Assembly (NCBI GenBank): GCA_918797485.1
Contig: CAKKNE010000001.1
Location: 3,162,001-3,226,000 of the forward strand
Reading direction: 5' to 3'
DNA from: Pelagomonas calceolata
Taxonomy: Eukaryota; Sar; Pelagophyceae; Pelagomonadales; Pelagomonadaceae
Length of the DNA: 64,000 nucleotides
A program made the position numbers and the translations under genes. Positions 52,228-60,084 of the stretch are shown here, piece after piece (the first letter of the stretch is position 1; every line of letters begins with the position of its first letter). The notes below the pieces were generated by a model. It ran no database searches and was not told the DNA's origin. It worked only from the letters and a program-made list of their open reading frames with translations.

Positions 52228-53739
52228 GTGCCGCCGCGCGCAGCAGTGCGATTCATGGAGCGAGGCAGCAGCCGAGGACGCAGCAGAGGCAGAGGCCCAC
52301 GAGGCCGCAGCAGAGGCAGAGGCAGAAGCAGAGGCCGAGGCCGAGGCCGTGGCCGCGAGTCCGACATACGTGCAGCCCTCACCGCCTTCGCACAGCGGCT
52401 CCCGCCGCCGCCCGGGCCGAGCCTGCTGGAGCGCGTCGACGACGACACCGCAAGATTTCCCACGTCGCTCTCGGCGCGGGACCGCAGCGCGGCGCACGGC
52501 GCCTGTGGAGACCTAGGCCTGCACCACTGGAGCGAGGACGTGCGCGACGGCGGCCGGCGGTGCGTCGCGTCGCGACAACGGCGGCCGGACCCGCACGGTT
52601 CGCGGGCCGCGAGCGAGGTAGCAGCGCTGGCGTCATCGCGCCTCACGCGGCCGCAAGCCGCGTGGCCGGCGCCGCGGAACGATCTGAGGCGCGTCGCCGA
52701 CGACGCGTGGGAGCGATTCGACGGGAGCACGTGGGCGCCGTGCGCCCGGACCGGCGCCTTCGAGCACGCGGCCGCGAACACGGCGCTCGTCGCGGCCGGG
52801 CCGCCGCGCCCCGCGCCGGTGGTGCGACCACCCCAGGTCCCGGTCGAGGTCGTCGATTCGCCGGACGCGCTCCGGGCCATGGCCGCGGAGCTCGCCCGGT
52901 CGAAAACGCCGATCGCCATCGACGTGGAAGCCCACGCGGAGTTTTCGTTCGAGGGCTTCGCGTGCCTGCTGCAGGTCTCGACGCACAGCAAAGACTACGT
53001 CGTCGACTGCCTCAAATTGAGAGAAGAGGTCGGGCCGGCGCTGCGCGCGGTATTTGCCGACCCGGCGGTCCGGAAGGTCTTCCACTCGTGCGAGGGCGTG
53101 GACATCCCGCGCCTGGACCGCGACTTCGGGATCCGCGTGGTGAATTGCGCGGACACGCAGATCGCCGCCGCGGCGCTGGAGCTGCCCCTCGGCCTCGTCG
53201 ACCTCCTGGGGGCCTGCGGCGTCGTGGACGGCGCCTGGGCCGCGCGCGCGGCGATTCTCAAAAAGCGGTTCCAGAACTGCGACTGGCGGAGGCGTCCGCT
53301 CTCGTCGGACCAGGTTGACTATGCGCGCGGCGACGCGACGCATCTGCTCGCGCTGGACGCGGCGCTGTGGACTCGGTTAGCGGACTCGGGGCTCGAGCGG
53401 GCCGCGTTCGCCGACTCGCAGGCGGCCCCTCAGCGCGCTCTGTGGCGGCCGCCGCGCGCCTCGTTCCTCGCGGCCGAGCGGGACAAGCGCCTCCCGCGCG
53501 ACGACACGCAAGCAAGACGCTTCGTCGATTTGTACGCCTGGCGCGACGCCGCCGCGCGCCGCGTCGACGAGTCGCCGCACGCGGTCTGCCCCGCGGCGGC
53601 GCTCGTCGAGTTTGCAAAGCGCGCACCGCGTGACGCGGACGCCCTCGGGATCGCCTTCGAGCCGCTGCCCCCGTACGTTGCCTGCGACGCCTTCGGCCTG
53701 CGCAGCGACCTGCTCGCGCGTATTGGGTTGTGGAGTTAG
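52228..53739 (+). CDS. Rrp6/EXOSC10-like 3'-5' exoribonuclease with HRDC domain
   Basis: 503 residues. The N-terminus is an RG repeat (SRGRSRGRGPRGRSRGRGRS), likely to bind RNA. The exonuclease has the DEDDy set: PIAIDVEAHAEFSFEGFACL with Asp and Glu, VFHSCEGVDIPRLDRDFGI with the second Asp, and SSDQVDYARGDATHLLALD with Tyr and the last Asp. The following segment (RRFVDLYAWRDAAARRVDES, PAAALVEFAKRAP) fits an HRDC domain, so the layout is that of Rrp6, the nuclear exosome exonuclease that trims and degrades rRNA, snoRNA and faulty transcripts. The N-terminal PMC2NT part seems shortened or diverged. The first ATG at 52228 lies directly before the RG run. It ends 16 bases from the converging gene. 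Confidence 0.85.
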   Translation: MPPRAAVRFMERGSSRGRSRGRGPRGRSRGRGRSRGRGRGRGRESDIRAALTAFAQRLPPPPGPSLLERVDDDTARFPTSLSARDRSAAHGACGDLGLHHWSEDVRDGGRRCVASRQRRPDPHGSRAASEVAALASSRLTRPQAAWPAPRNDLRRVADDAWERFDGSTWAPCARTGAFEHAAANTALVAAGPPRPAPVVRPPQVPVEVVDSPDALRAMAAELARSKTPIAIDVEAHAEFSFEGFACLLQVSTHSKDYVVDCLKLREEVGPALRAVFADPAVRKVFHSCEGVDIPRLDRDFGIRVVNCADTQIAAAALELPLGLVDLLGACGVVDGAWAARAAILKKRFQNCDWRRRPLSSDQVDYARGDATHLLALDAALWTRLADSGLERAAFADSQAAPQRALWRPPRASFLAAERDKRLPRDDTQARRFVDLYAWRDAAARRVDESPHAVCPAAALVEFAKRAPRDADALGIAFEPLPPYVACDAFGLRSDLLARIGLWS

Positions 53740-53755
53740 ATTGTTGTTTAACACA

Positions 53756-54391
53756 TTACAAGGTTTGCTCGATCGCGTTCTCCACGTACAGACACTCGTG
53801 CACGAGCCAGCAGCCCTGGTCCGGCGGCCGTCGTTGTTGCTGCAGCGTCCATAGGAACTTGCGTTCCTGGCCGCGATTCGTCTGCACCGTCACCATATTG
53901 GTAGTGAGCGCGCCGCGCGTCTGCGTCGCGGGGATGCGGTTGCCGAGCTTGCCGCTCCACGACTCGTGGTCCACCAGTTGCGCGAACGTTGGATTCCTCG
54001 CATACTTCAAAAAATCCGCCAGCGAGCCGCCGACGGCCGCGCGACACATGTCGCTCCTGTGGGCAAATCAAACAGTGGGTCGGGTGCCGCCACCACGAGA
54101 CGCGCCACGACAATTTGATTCATGCACTGGTCGGCGCGAGAAGTTCCAGCACGTCCGCAGGCCCGCGTCGGGGACCGGGTCGTCGTTGCGACCCAGGGCG
54201 TTCATGCAGAGCGCGACGACAGCTTCGTCCGAGTAGATTGGATCCGGCCGCGGCACGCTGTCGTCCTCGCCGGCTTTTCGTCGCACGCCGCGGCGTCTAC
54301 TGCAATGCGTTGCTTGCAGTGCGTTTGTGCATATGCTCAGGGCTGCCAGTTGCAGCAGAGCCAGGCGCAGCAGAGCTGTTGCACCGATCAT
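53756..54391 (-). CDS. Unidentified algal protein with signal peptide (two exons, GC-AG intron proposed)
   Basis: The start MIGATALLRLALLQLAALSI is a signal peptide (ATG at 54391; the frame is open to 54433). The protein goes on with DEAVVALCMNALGRNDDPVP, DAGLRTCWNFS and, in another frame, SDMCRAAVGGSLADFLKYAR, NPTFAQLVDHESW and FLWTLQQQRRPPDQGCWLVH. Joining 54391-54138 with 54056-53756 gives 184 residues and the text CWNFSSDMCRAAVGG. The 81-base intron would have a GC donor and a CCCACAG acceptor; a GT donor 11 bases earlier would also keep frame but delete WNFS. Proteins of this sort (uncharacterised DUF4864-like) occur in plastid-bearing algae, as far as I recall. The role is unknown; leader and context suggest plastid or secretory location. 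Confidence 0.55.
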
Positions 54392-54757
54392 CGGACCTCC
54401 TTTCACTGATCTCTGTGCCAGAAGCGCCTGCACAGCCCGCGATTGCGGATGCAGACAACAAGCCGAGCTAGCGTCACATCGATACTAGACTTACACGAGC
54501 TTTTTAGCTCGGCTACGCGCTGCGCAGCAATAACCGAACAGATTCCTGTAGCAGAGCGCCGTCGCGCAGCCAGTAGCCGTTCGAAAACCCTGCAGCGACG
54601 CCTAGCGACGCCAGCGCTCCACGCCCACAAAACCGCTGGATAGCAGCTATTGCAGATAATTGAGACGCAGCCGCCGCGGCGACGCTGCGAGGACAGCTGT
54701 AACCGCTGAGAAAGCAGCTAATTCAGACGCCGCCGGCGCGAGACAAAAAACGCACCC
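54392..54757. other. Divergent gap without recognised features
   Basis: Moderately G+C-rich sequence with AGCAGCT-type repeats near the ArfGAP start. No gene, RNA or palindrome copy was seen. Confidence 0.3.
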
Positions 54758-55960
54758 ATGGCCGTCCGCAAGAAGGTCGAAGCCTTACTAAAACTCCCCG
54801 GAAATAATGAATGCGCCGACTGCACGGCGCCCAAGCCCAACTGGGCGAGCGCGTCGTGCGGCGTCTTCGTCTGCTTTAACTGCAGCGGCCTGCACCGTGG
54901 GTTAGGAACCCACCTGTCCTTCGTTAGATCGGTGAACCTGGACGAGTGGACGGAAAAACAATACAAGAAGATGAAGGAGTGGGGCAACCTCAACGCGAAC
55001 GCGTACTTCGAGGCGCGGCTCGACAAGAAGAAGCCCGACCAGCACGCGAGCGTTAACGAGATGAACCGCTACATCAGAGACAAGTACGAGATGGGCAAGT
55101 GGGTGCCCGACGGCGGCGAGGGCGATCCACGACGGGGCGGCAAGCCCTCACGGTCGCCGCGGGCCGCCGCGCCGGAGCCGACGCCCGAGCCCCGCAAAGC
55201 TGCGAAGCCGCGCGTCAAGGTATCGAGCCGCTCGAAACCGAAGCCCGCGGCGGCGCCGGCGCCCGACTTATTGTCCTTCGACGCGCCGGCGCCGGCGGCG
55301 GAGCCGGCCTTCGCGGCCTTCGGCCAGGCGCCGCCGCAGCAGCAGGCGCCCTTCGACGCCTTCGGCACGCAAGCGACGCGCGCGGCGCCCTCCTCATCCT
55401 TCGACGCGTTCGCCGGCGCGCCGGCCGCGCCGCCGCCGCAGCCCGCGCCGCCGCCGGCGTCGAACGACGCGATCCTCTCCATGTTCAACGCGCCGCCGGC
55501 GATGCCGCGCGGCGGGCCCATGCCCGGTGGCTTTCCCATGCAGCCGGCGCCGTCGATGCCGCCGCGGGGCCCGCCCATGGGTTTTAGTCAGCCGCCGCGC
55601 CCCATGGGCTTCGGCCAGCCGCCGATGATGCAGCCGCAGCAGGGCTTCGCGGCGTTCGGCCAGGCGCGGCCGCCTCAGCCGCAGCAAGGGATGATGATGG
55701 CGCGGCAGATGCCACAGCAGATGGGCTTCCCGCCGCAACAGCAGCAGCAGATTGGCATGGGGATGGGCTACGCGCCGCGGCCGCCGATGCCGCCGCAGAT
55801 GGGGATGATGGGCGGCGGCTCGATGCCGTCGCCGATGATGTCGCCGCGCGGCATGATGTCGCCGCGGGGCATGATGGCGCCGCCGCGGCCGCCGTCCTCG
55901 ATGCCGCCGAAGCAGGACTCCATGCCCGGCGGCTTCGGGCCGAACGGCTTCACCTTCTAG
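54758..55960 (+). CDS. ArfGAP of the SMAP/AGD type with clathrin-adaptor motifs
   Basis: 400 residues. Residues 1-115 are an ArfGAP domain: the zinc finger is CADC, then CGVFVCFNC with the usual 16-residue spacing, followed by CSGLHRGLGTHLSFVRSVNL with the arginine finger. It speeds GTP hydrolysis by Arf GTPases and so controls vesicle coats. The tail begins with a basic part, then DLLSFD, a clathrin box, and several FDAF/FAAFG copies like AP-2/ear-binding motifs. The last 150 residues are Met/Pro/Gly/Gln-rich (GMGMGYAPRPP, MMSPRGMMSPRGMMAPP). Domain and motifs agree with SMAP/AGD5 proteins of the TGN and endosomes. The start codon context ccATGG is good. No intron. Confidence 0.9.
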   Translation: MAVRKKVEALLKLPGNNECADCTAPKPNWASASCGVFVCFNCSGLHRGLGTHLSFVRSVNLDEWTEKQYKKMKEWGNLNANAYFEARLDKKKPDQHASVNEMNRYIRDKYEMGKWVPDGGEGDPRRGGKPSRSPRAAAPEPTPEPRKAAKPRVKVSSRSKPKPAAAPAPDLLSFDAPAPAAEPAFAAFGQAPPQQQAPFDAFGTQATRAAPSSSFDAFAGAPAAPPPQPAPPPASNDAILSMFNAPPAMPRGGPMPGGFPMQPAPSMPPRGPPMGFSQPPRPMGFGQPPMMQPQQGFAAFGQARPPQPQQGMMMARQMPQQMGFPPQQQQQIGMGMGYAPRPPMPPQMGMMGGGSMPSPMMSPRGMMSPRGMMAPPRPPSSMPPKQDSMPGGFGPNGFTF

Positions 55961-56029
55961 GTTTCGCTCTCTCTCTCGTTAACTTCCAAGTTAGTGTACG
56001 CGTTCCCTTGCTAGAGCCAGGCTACCCGA

Positions 56030-57268
56030 CTAGTACAGCACCGGCCGCGCCTCCTCGAAGGCCTCGATGAGCGGCGCGCGCGCGGCCTGGCGCGCCTCGC
56101 GCGTCTCCGCGTCGTCGCCGCCGCCCTCGATCAGATGGTCTATGAGGTCCGCGAGGCGGAGGAGCTCGTTCGCGGGCGCCGTCTTCTCGAGCGCCTCGCA
56201 GGTCCGCGCCCTCAGATCGCTCTTCTCGACGCAGTCGCCGTGCGAGAGGCCCGCGCGCGTGATCAGCGCCCTCATGTCCTTGATCTTCAGGTCCGCGACG
56301 GCGGTGCGGAGGGCGTCGGCCTGGTGCGGCGGGCCTTCCGCGGTGGCCCAGCGGCGGAGCATCGCCTCGGGCGTCGCGGGATGCGTTCGCGACGGCGCGC
56401 CGCGCGGGACGAGCTTCGACCCGAGGCGAATCATTTCGCGCACGGTCGCGATCTTGTCGACCAGGGCCGTCCCGCCGTAGCGGGCCACGAGGTGCGGCGG
56501 CATGCCGTTCCACGCGCACGCGAACGCGAGCGGCGGCGTCATGTAGCTCCCGTCCGGCGGCCCGGGCCCGTACTCCGTGTCCGCGCCGCGCGCCACGACC
56601 GCCTCAACGACCTCGTGGAGGCTCGCCTTGGCCAGCCCGAAGAGCACCGTCGCGCCGTCGAGACATTTGGCGTTCACGTTGCAGCCCGCCTCGACGAGGA
56701 GGCGGACGATCGCGATCTTCCTGTCCCGGTCGCCGACGCTTGAACTTAACGCGCAAAAGAACGGCGACGCGTAGCCCATGTTCCCGGCGTTCGGATCGCA
56801 TCCGGCGTCGAGCAGCAGGCGCGTGCACTCGAGCGAATTCGCCCCGATAGCGAGCGTCAGCGGCACCCGAGGCACCACGAGCATCATGCTGCCCTCCGGC
56901 TTGGCGCCGCCCATACCCTTGAACTCGCGCTGGTCCCGGGAGGCCTGATGCAGGGCCGCGGTGTCGGCGTCGCCGTCGGGCGGCGCGCCCTTCGCGAGGC
57001 ACGCGGCCAGGACCTTCGCGTGGCCCGCGGCGGCGCTCTCGGTCACGAAGGGCGCCAGGGCGCTCTCGATGCTCGCGTGGCCCGCGGCGGCGGCGATGCT
57101 CTCGTCCGTGCGCTCGACGACCGCGAGCATCGCCGCCTCGTCCGTCTTGTCGTAGGCAGCTCTTTGGGCCTCTACGGCGTCGCCTCTCATCGAGGCCTCG
57201 TCCATCGTCGTGACAACCATGCGCCTCACCTCCTCACTGAGGTCGTGACCTTCTCCATCCCGCGCCAT
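56030..57268 (-). CDS. Ankyrin-repeat protein with C-terminal SAP-like segment
   Basis: 412 residues from the ATG at 57268; the frame is open to 57376. A helical N-terminus is followed by ankyrin-like repeats from about residue 90 to 270, including LTLAIGANSLECTRLLLDAG, KIAIVRLLVEAGCNVNAKCL and LHEVVEAVVARGADTE. Some repeats are stretched. The C-terminal part (IKDMRALITRAGLSHGDCVE, KSDLRARTCEAL) resembles the SAP-like helices found at the end of MANF/ARMET and several algal proteins, with its GCVEK element as GDCVEK. It is probably a protein-binding adaptor. Residues upstream of 57268 (SLYFHLSRCAS...) show no coding character. Confidence 0.65.
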   Translation of the reverse strand: MARDGEGHDLSEEVRRMVVTTMDEASMRGDAVEAQRAAYDKTDEAAMLAVVERTDESIAAAAGHASIESALAPFVTESAAAGHAKVLAACLAKGAPPDGDADTAALHQASRDQREFKGMGGAKPEGSMMLVVPRVPLTLAIGANSLECTRLLLDAGCDPNAGNMGYASPFFCALSSSVGDRDRKIAIVRLLVEAGCNVNAKCLDGATVLFGLAKASLHEVVEAVVARGADTEYGPGPPDGSYMTPPLAFACAWNGMPPHLVARYGGTALVDKIATVREMIRLGSKLVPRGAPSRTHPATPEAMLRRWATAEGPPHQADALRTAVADLKIKDMRALITRAGLSHGDCVEKSDLRARTCEALEKTAPANELLRLADLIDHLIEGGGDDAETREARQAARAPLIEAFEEARPVLY

Positions 57269-57513
57269 GATCGATCTTTGCAGATCCTGTAAAATCTGTG
57301 GCCCTGGACGGCTATATGCTGTGCTCGCGCAGCGAGAGAGATGAAAATATAGACTTCCTTGACGCGTTGATCGCACCTGCCTGCACCGCGCGGCGTCAGC
57401 GGCCGCAAAATCGACTTGAAAAACCCGTCTGCAACTCTGTCTGCTAGCGATAGCCGCCGTAGGCGTCCTACGTAGTGACGCAGTCTACCTTAATAAAGGC
57501 GACTAAGACAAGA

Positions 57514-58977
57514 TTATTCCCCCGCGGCGGCGGCGGCCCCCGGCGAAGAAGCCTCCGGAGGAGGCGGCGCGACAACCGCCGCGTCAATAGTCCTTTGCAC
57601 CAAGCCCTTCCGCGCGCGCGCGTCCCGATCTAAATGGCACGTCGCGATCAACGTGTCCAGGAACTCGGCGTTGCGCGCCGCCGTCGCGTCGAGCGACACG
57701 ACGCGCTTCCGTAAAGCTTCGGCCGCGTTCGCGACGGCGTCGTGGTCACTCGAGACCGCGTCGCCACAGATTGAATGGAGCGCGGCCACTGCACATAAAA
57801 GAGCGTAGAGCGTCGCGTGCGCGCCCAGGGGCGGGTCGCCGCCGGGCACGGCGCGCAACGCCGCCGCGCAGGCCTCTATTGGACTCACGTCGGCCGCGGG
57901 CGCTTGCTCCTTCAGCGTGGCGGCGAAGATGACCCGGCAGCATCCCTGAATCGCCGCCCATCTCAAATCGGACGTGGGCGGCGGCAGTGCCCGCAGGATG
58001 GAAATGCAGCGCCGCGCCGCGTCGCGCGAAGAACAAGGGTCGCCCGCGTCGATACTGCCACCGGCGTCGGCGAGCGCCGCCAGCGCACTTTCTACGCACC
58101 GCCTTGCTGCTGCCGCGCCGCCACTCGACGTCGCGACGTTTTCGTCGTGTGCCAGGTCAATGCATCGCTCCGCGACGCGCTGCAGCGCCTCGTTTGATAA
58201 GCCGCCGTGTCCAAATGAGGCGCTCCAGGCCTGGAACGCGCGGTCGAGGCGCCGGCAGGCGTCCTCGTCCTTGGGCACGTCCGCGTCGGCGACGTAGAGC
58301 GCGAGGACGTCGTCCACGATACCTTCGTCGAGGCTCCGCTGGTCCATCTCGACCAGTGTCTCGAGCGCGCCGCGCGCCACGGCCGGCCGCGCGTCGAGGG
58401 CGGCGGTGAGTTGGAGCCACCTCGTCAATGATTGAGGCACTTCGTCGGGGTGGCGCGCCGCGTAGCGGCCGCCCAGCGCCTCTAGTAAAGCGTTCCGCGC
58501 CGCCGGCGTTTTTTTGGAAGCATCATCATTGATCAGAGAAGCGAAGGCCGTGGCCAGCTCGCCCTCCGTGCTCAAGCCATCGCGCGCGTCACGTAGCAAT
58601 CGCTCAGCTTTATCTTGATCAGGCACACGGACGCGACGCACCGACGAACACCCCAGCACGACCTCCACGCCGGTATCACTGGGCCTTTCGTCGACAGCCC
58701 GGACGGCCGCCTCCGCGCGCGCCGCGATCGAACCGGGCTTCCTCCGAATGTAATCCCAGTCGATGGCCACGCCCGTCGACGGTGCCTGCTCTCCTAGATC
58801 TTTCCGCGAGGCGGCGTTCATCTCCTTGAGCTGGTTGACCCTTGCCTCGGTCTTCGCGTCGGCCGCCATCACTTGATCTAAGATCGACGTCGTCTTGGCC
58901 TTCTTCTTGGGCGGCGGCTTGGCTTTCTTCGTGGTTCGTGGCGAGCAGAAGAGGTCGTCGTCGGAGGAGTCGGTCAT
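57514..58977 (-). CDS. Helical nuclear protein, unknown
   Basis: 487 residues from the ATG at 58977 (the frame is open to 59010). The start is acidic then basic (SSDDDLFCSPRTTKKAKPPP, KKKAKTTSILDQVMAAD), like a nuclear signal followed by a short linear motif. The rest is helical and Ala-rich, with repeated pairs of helices such as LTRWLQLTAALDARPAVARG and ALETLVEMDQRSLDEG, which recall HEAT-like or Smc5/6-associated (Nse5/SLF) scaffolds. No match is strong enough to name. There is no intron and the protein ends with Pro/Ala/Gly low complexity. Confidence 0.55.
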   Translation of the reverse strand: MTDSSDDDLFCSPRTTKKAKPPPKKKAKTTSILDQVMAADAKTEARVNQLKEMNAASRKDLGEQAPSTGVAIDWDYIRRKPGSIAARAEAAVRAVDERPSDTGVEVVLGCSSVRRVRVPDQDKAERLLRDARDGLSTEGELATAFASLINDDASKKTPAARNALLEALGGRYAARHPDEVPQSLTRWLQLTAALDARPAVARGALETLVEMDQRSLDEGIVDDVLALYVADADVPKDEDACRRLDRAFQAWSASFGHGGLSNEALQRVAERCIDLAHDENVATSSGGAAAARRCVESALAALADAGGSIDAGDPCSSRDAARRCISILRALPPPTSDLRWAAIQGCCRVIFAATLKEQAPAADVSPIEACAAALRAVPGGDPPLGAHATLYALLCAVAALHSICGDAVSSDHDAVANAAEALRKRVVSLDATAARNAEFLDTLIATCHLDRDARARKGLVQRTIDAAVVAPPPPEASSPGAAAAAGE

Positions 58978-59174
58978 GGTTTGATTGGCTCCGCGGCGGC
59001 GTCGCGGCACAGCTGCCTTTTGTAGTGTGGAGTACAGCTAGCCCCTGCAGTTGGTAGGAGCCGTGCGATGCTGAGAGGCTGCGGATGCTGGGAAGCTATT
59101 CAATTCGCCGCAGAATTACCACAATTGCCGCTACAGATTTGAACGCCAAGCCAATACGCGGCGCGCCTCTACGA

Positions 59175-59198
59175 GCTAGCGGCTCTGTAAGGCACTAG
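59175..59198 (+). repeat. GCTAG...CTAG intergenic palindrome, copy 12
   Basis: GCTAGCGGCTCTGTAAGGCA then CTAG. In the gap before the helical nuclear-protein gene, pointing away from it and toward the 3' end of the TPR gene. Confidence 0.6.
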
Positions 59199-59217
59199 GG
59201 CTGTTTTCGCAGGACTA

Positions 59218-60003
59218 CTACCCCGCATTACTCGCCCCGGGCAGCGCCGTCGCCACCCCCACAACCGCGTCGGCGAGCGACGCCTCCGCCGCCGCGACCG
59301 CCTCGAGCGCGCCGACGAGCGCCGACGCCTCGCGGAGCGCGGTCTGGCGCTCGTTCTCCCAGTCCGCGTCGAAGCCGTCGATTGTAGCCTTCGTCAGGAG
59401 AGCTACCGCCCGCTGCGCCTCCCGCAGGGCGTCGTCCCGTTTTCCGGCACCCTTCAGCGCCTCGGCCAGGCGTAGGACGTGGAAGCCCGCGCCGTCGTCT
59501 AGACCCACAAGCGTCGTCAGCGTCGCCACCGCATCCAGATAAAGGCCCTGCTTCGTCTGGTCGCCGCCCAGGTTAAATAGAGCGTCTCTCCGGACTTGCA
59601 GGTCGGCGCTCTTGTCCAAATCGGCAGCTAAATGGTAAGCTTTCGCCGCGTCCGAGAACTGCCCCAGTCTTCCATAAATCTCGCCCAGATTGAAATGGAC
59701 CAGGGCCTCCTCGGGCTGTCTAGCTGCAAAACTATTGTACGCGTGGATCGCAGCCAGTAAATCGCCGCTCGCGTCCAGCGCTCTTCCATCTTGAAACAGC
59801 GCCTGGTCCGTCAGCGCATTCGTGATATTAGCTTCGTGCAGCGTCTTCCAGGCCTCGTGCGCTCCTTTATAATCACCAATCGCGTAGCGGCAGTCTCCTA
59901 GGGTATAAAAGCCGAAGGCTGTTTCCAGCGTGCAGACGTGGCCGACGAGCATCCTTTCTAATTCGGCGGCCCGGTCGGCGGGGTCCTCGTTGAAGGAGGC
60001 CAT
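59218..60003 (-). CDS. TPR protein
   Basis: 261 residues made mostly of tetratricopeptide repeats, clearest at residues about 95-190: ALVHFNLGEIYGRLGQFSDA, AKAYHLAADLDKSADLQVRR, DALFNLGGDQTKQGLYLDAV. The last 60 residues are Ala-rich helices. TPRs bind peptides of partner proteins; nothing shows which. On the minus strand, GGGGCTGCCCCGGG lies about 30-45 bases before the start and an AAAACCCGTTTT-type motif lies at 60069-60083, so this promoter has two of the recurring motifs described in the findings. The start ATG at 60003 (cagcgATGGcc) is good. Confidence 0.65.
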   Translation of the reverse strand: MASFNEDPADRAAELERMLVGHVCTLETAFGFYTLGDCRYAIGDYKGAHEAWKTLHEANITNALTDQALFQDGRALDASGDLLAAIHAYNSFAARQPEEALVHFNLGEIYGRLGQFSDAAKAYHLAADLDKSADLQVRRDALFNLGGDQTKQGLYLDAVATLTTLVGLDDGAGFHVLRLAEALKGAGKRDDALREAQRAVALLTKATIDGFDADWENERQTALREASALVGALEAVAAAEASLADAVVGVATALPGASNAG

Positions 60004-60084
60004 CGCTGCGTACTTGCGGGCAGCGCGGCCCGGGGCAGCCCCGCAAACCGATACAAAAAATGGCTGCTCAAAACGGGTTTTCGC

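Noticed and set aside
52240-52520. Possible simple repeat or mobile element (CAGAGGC units) at the start of the Rrp6-like gene.
   Set aside because: It codes in frame for an Arg-Gly repeat joined to the enzyme, so it is best read as part of the protein.
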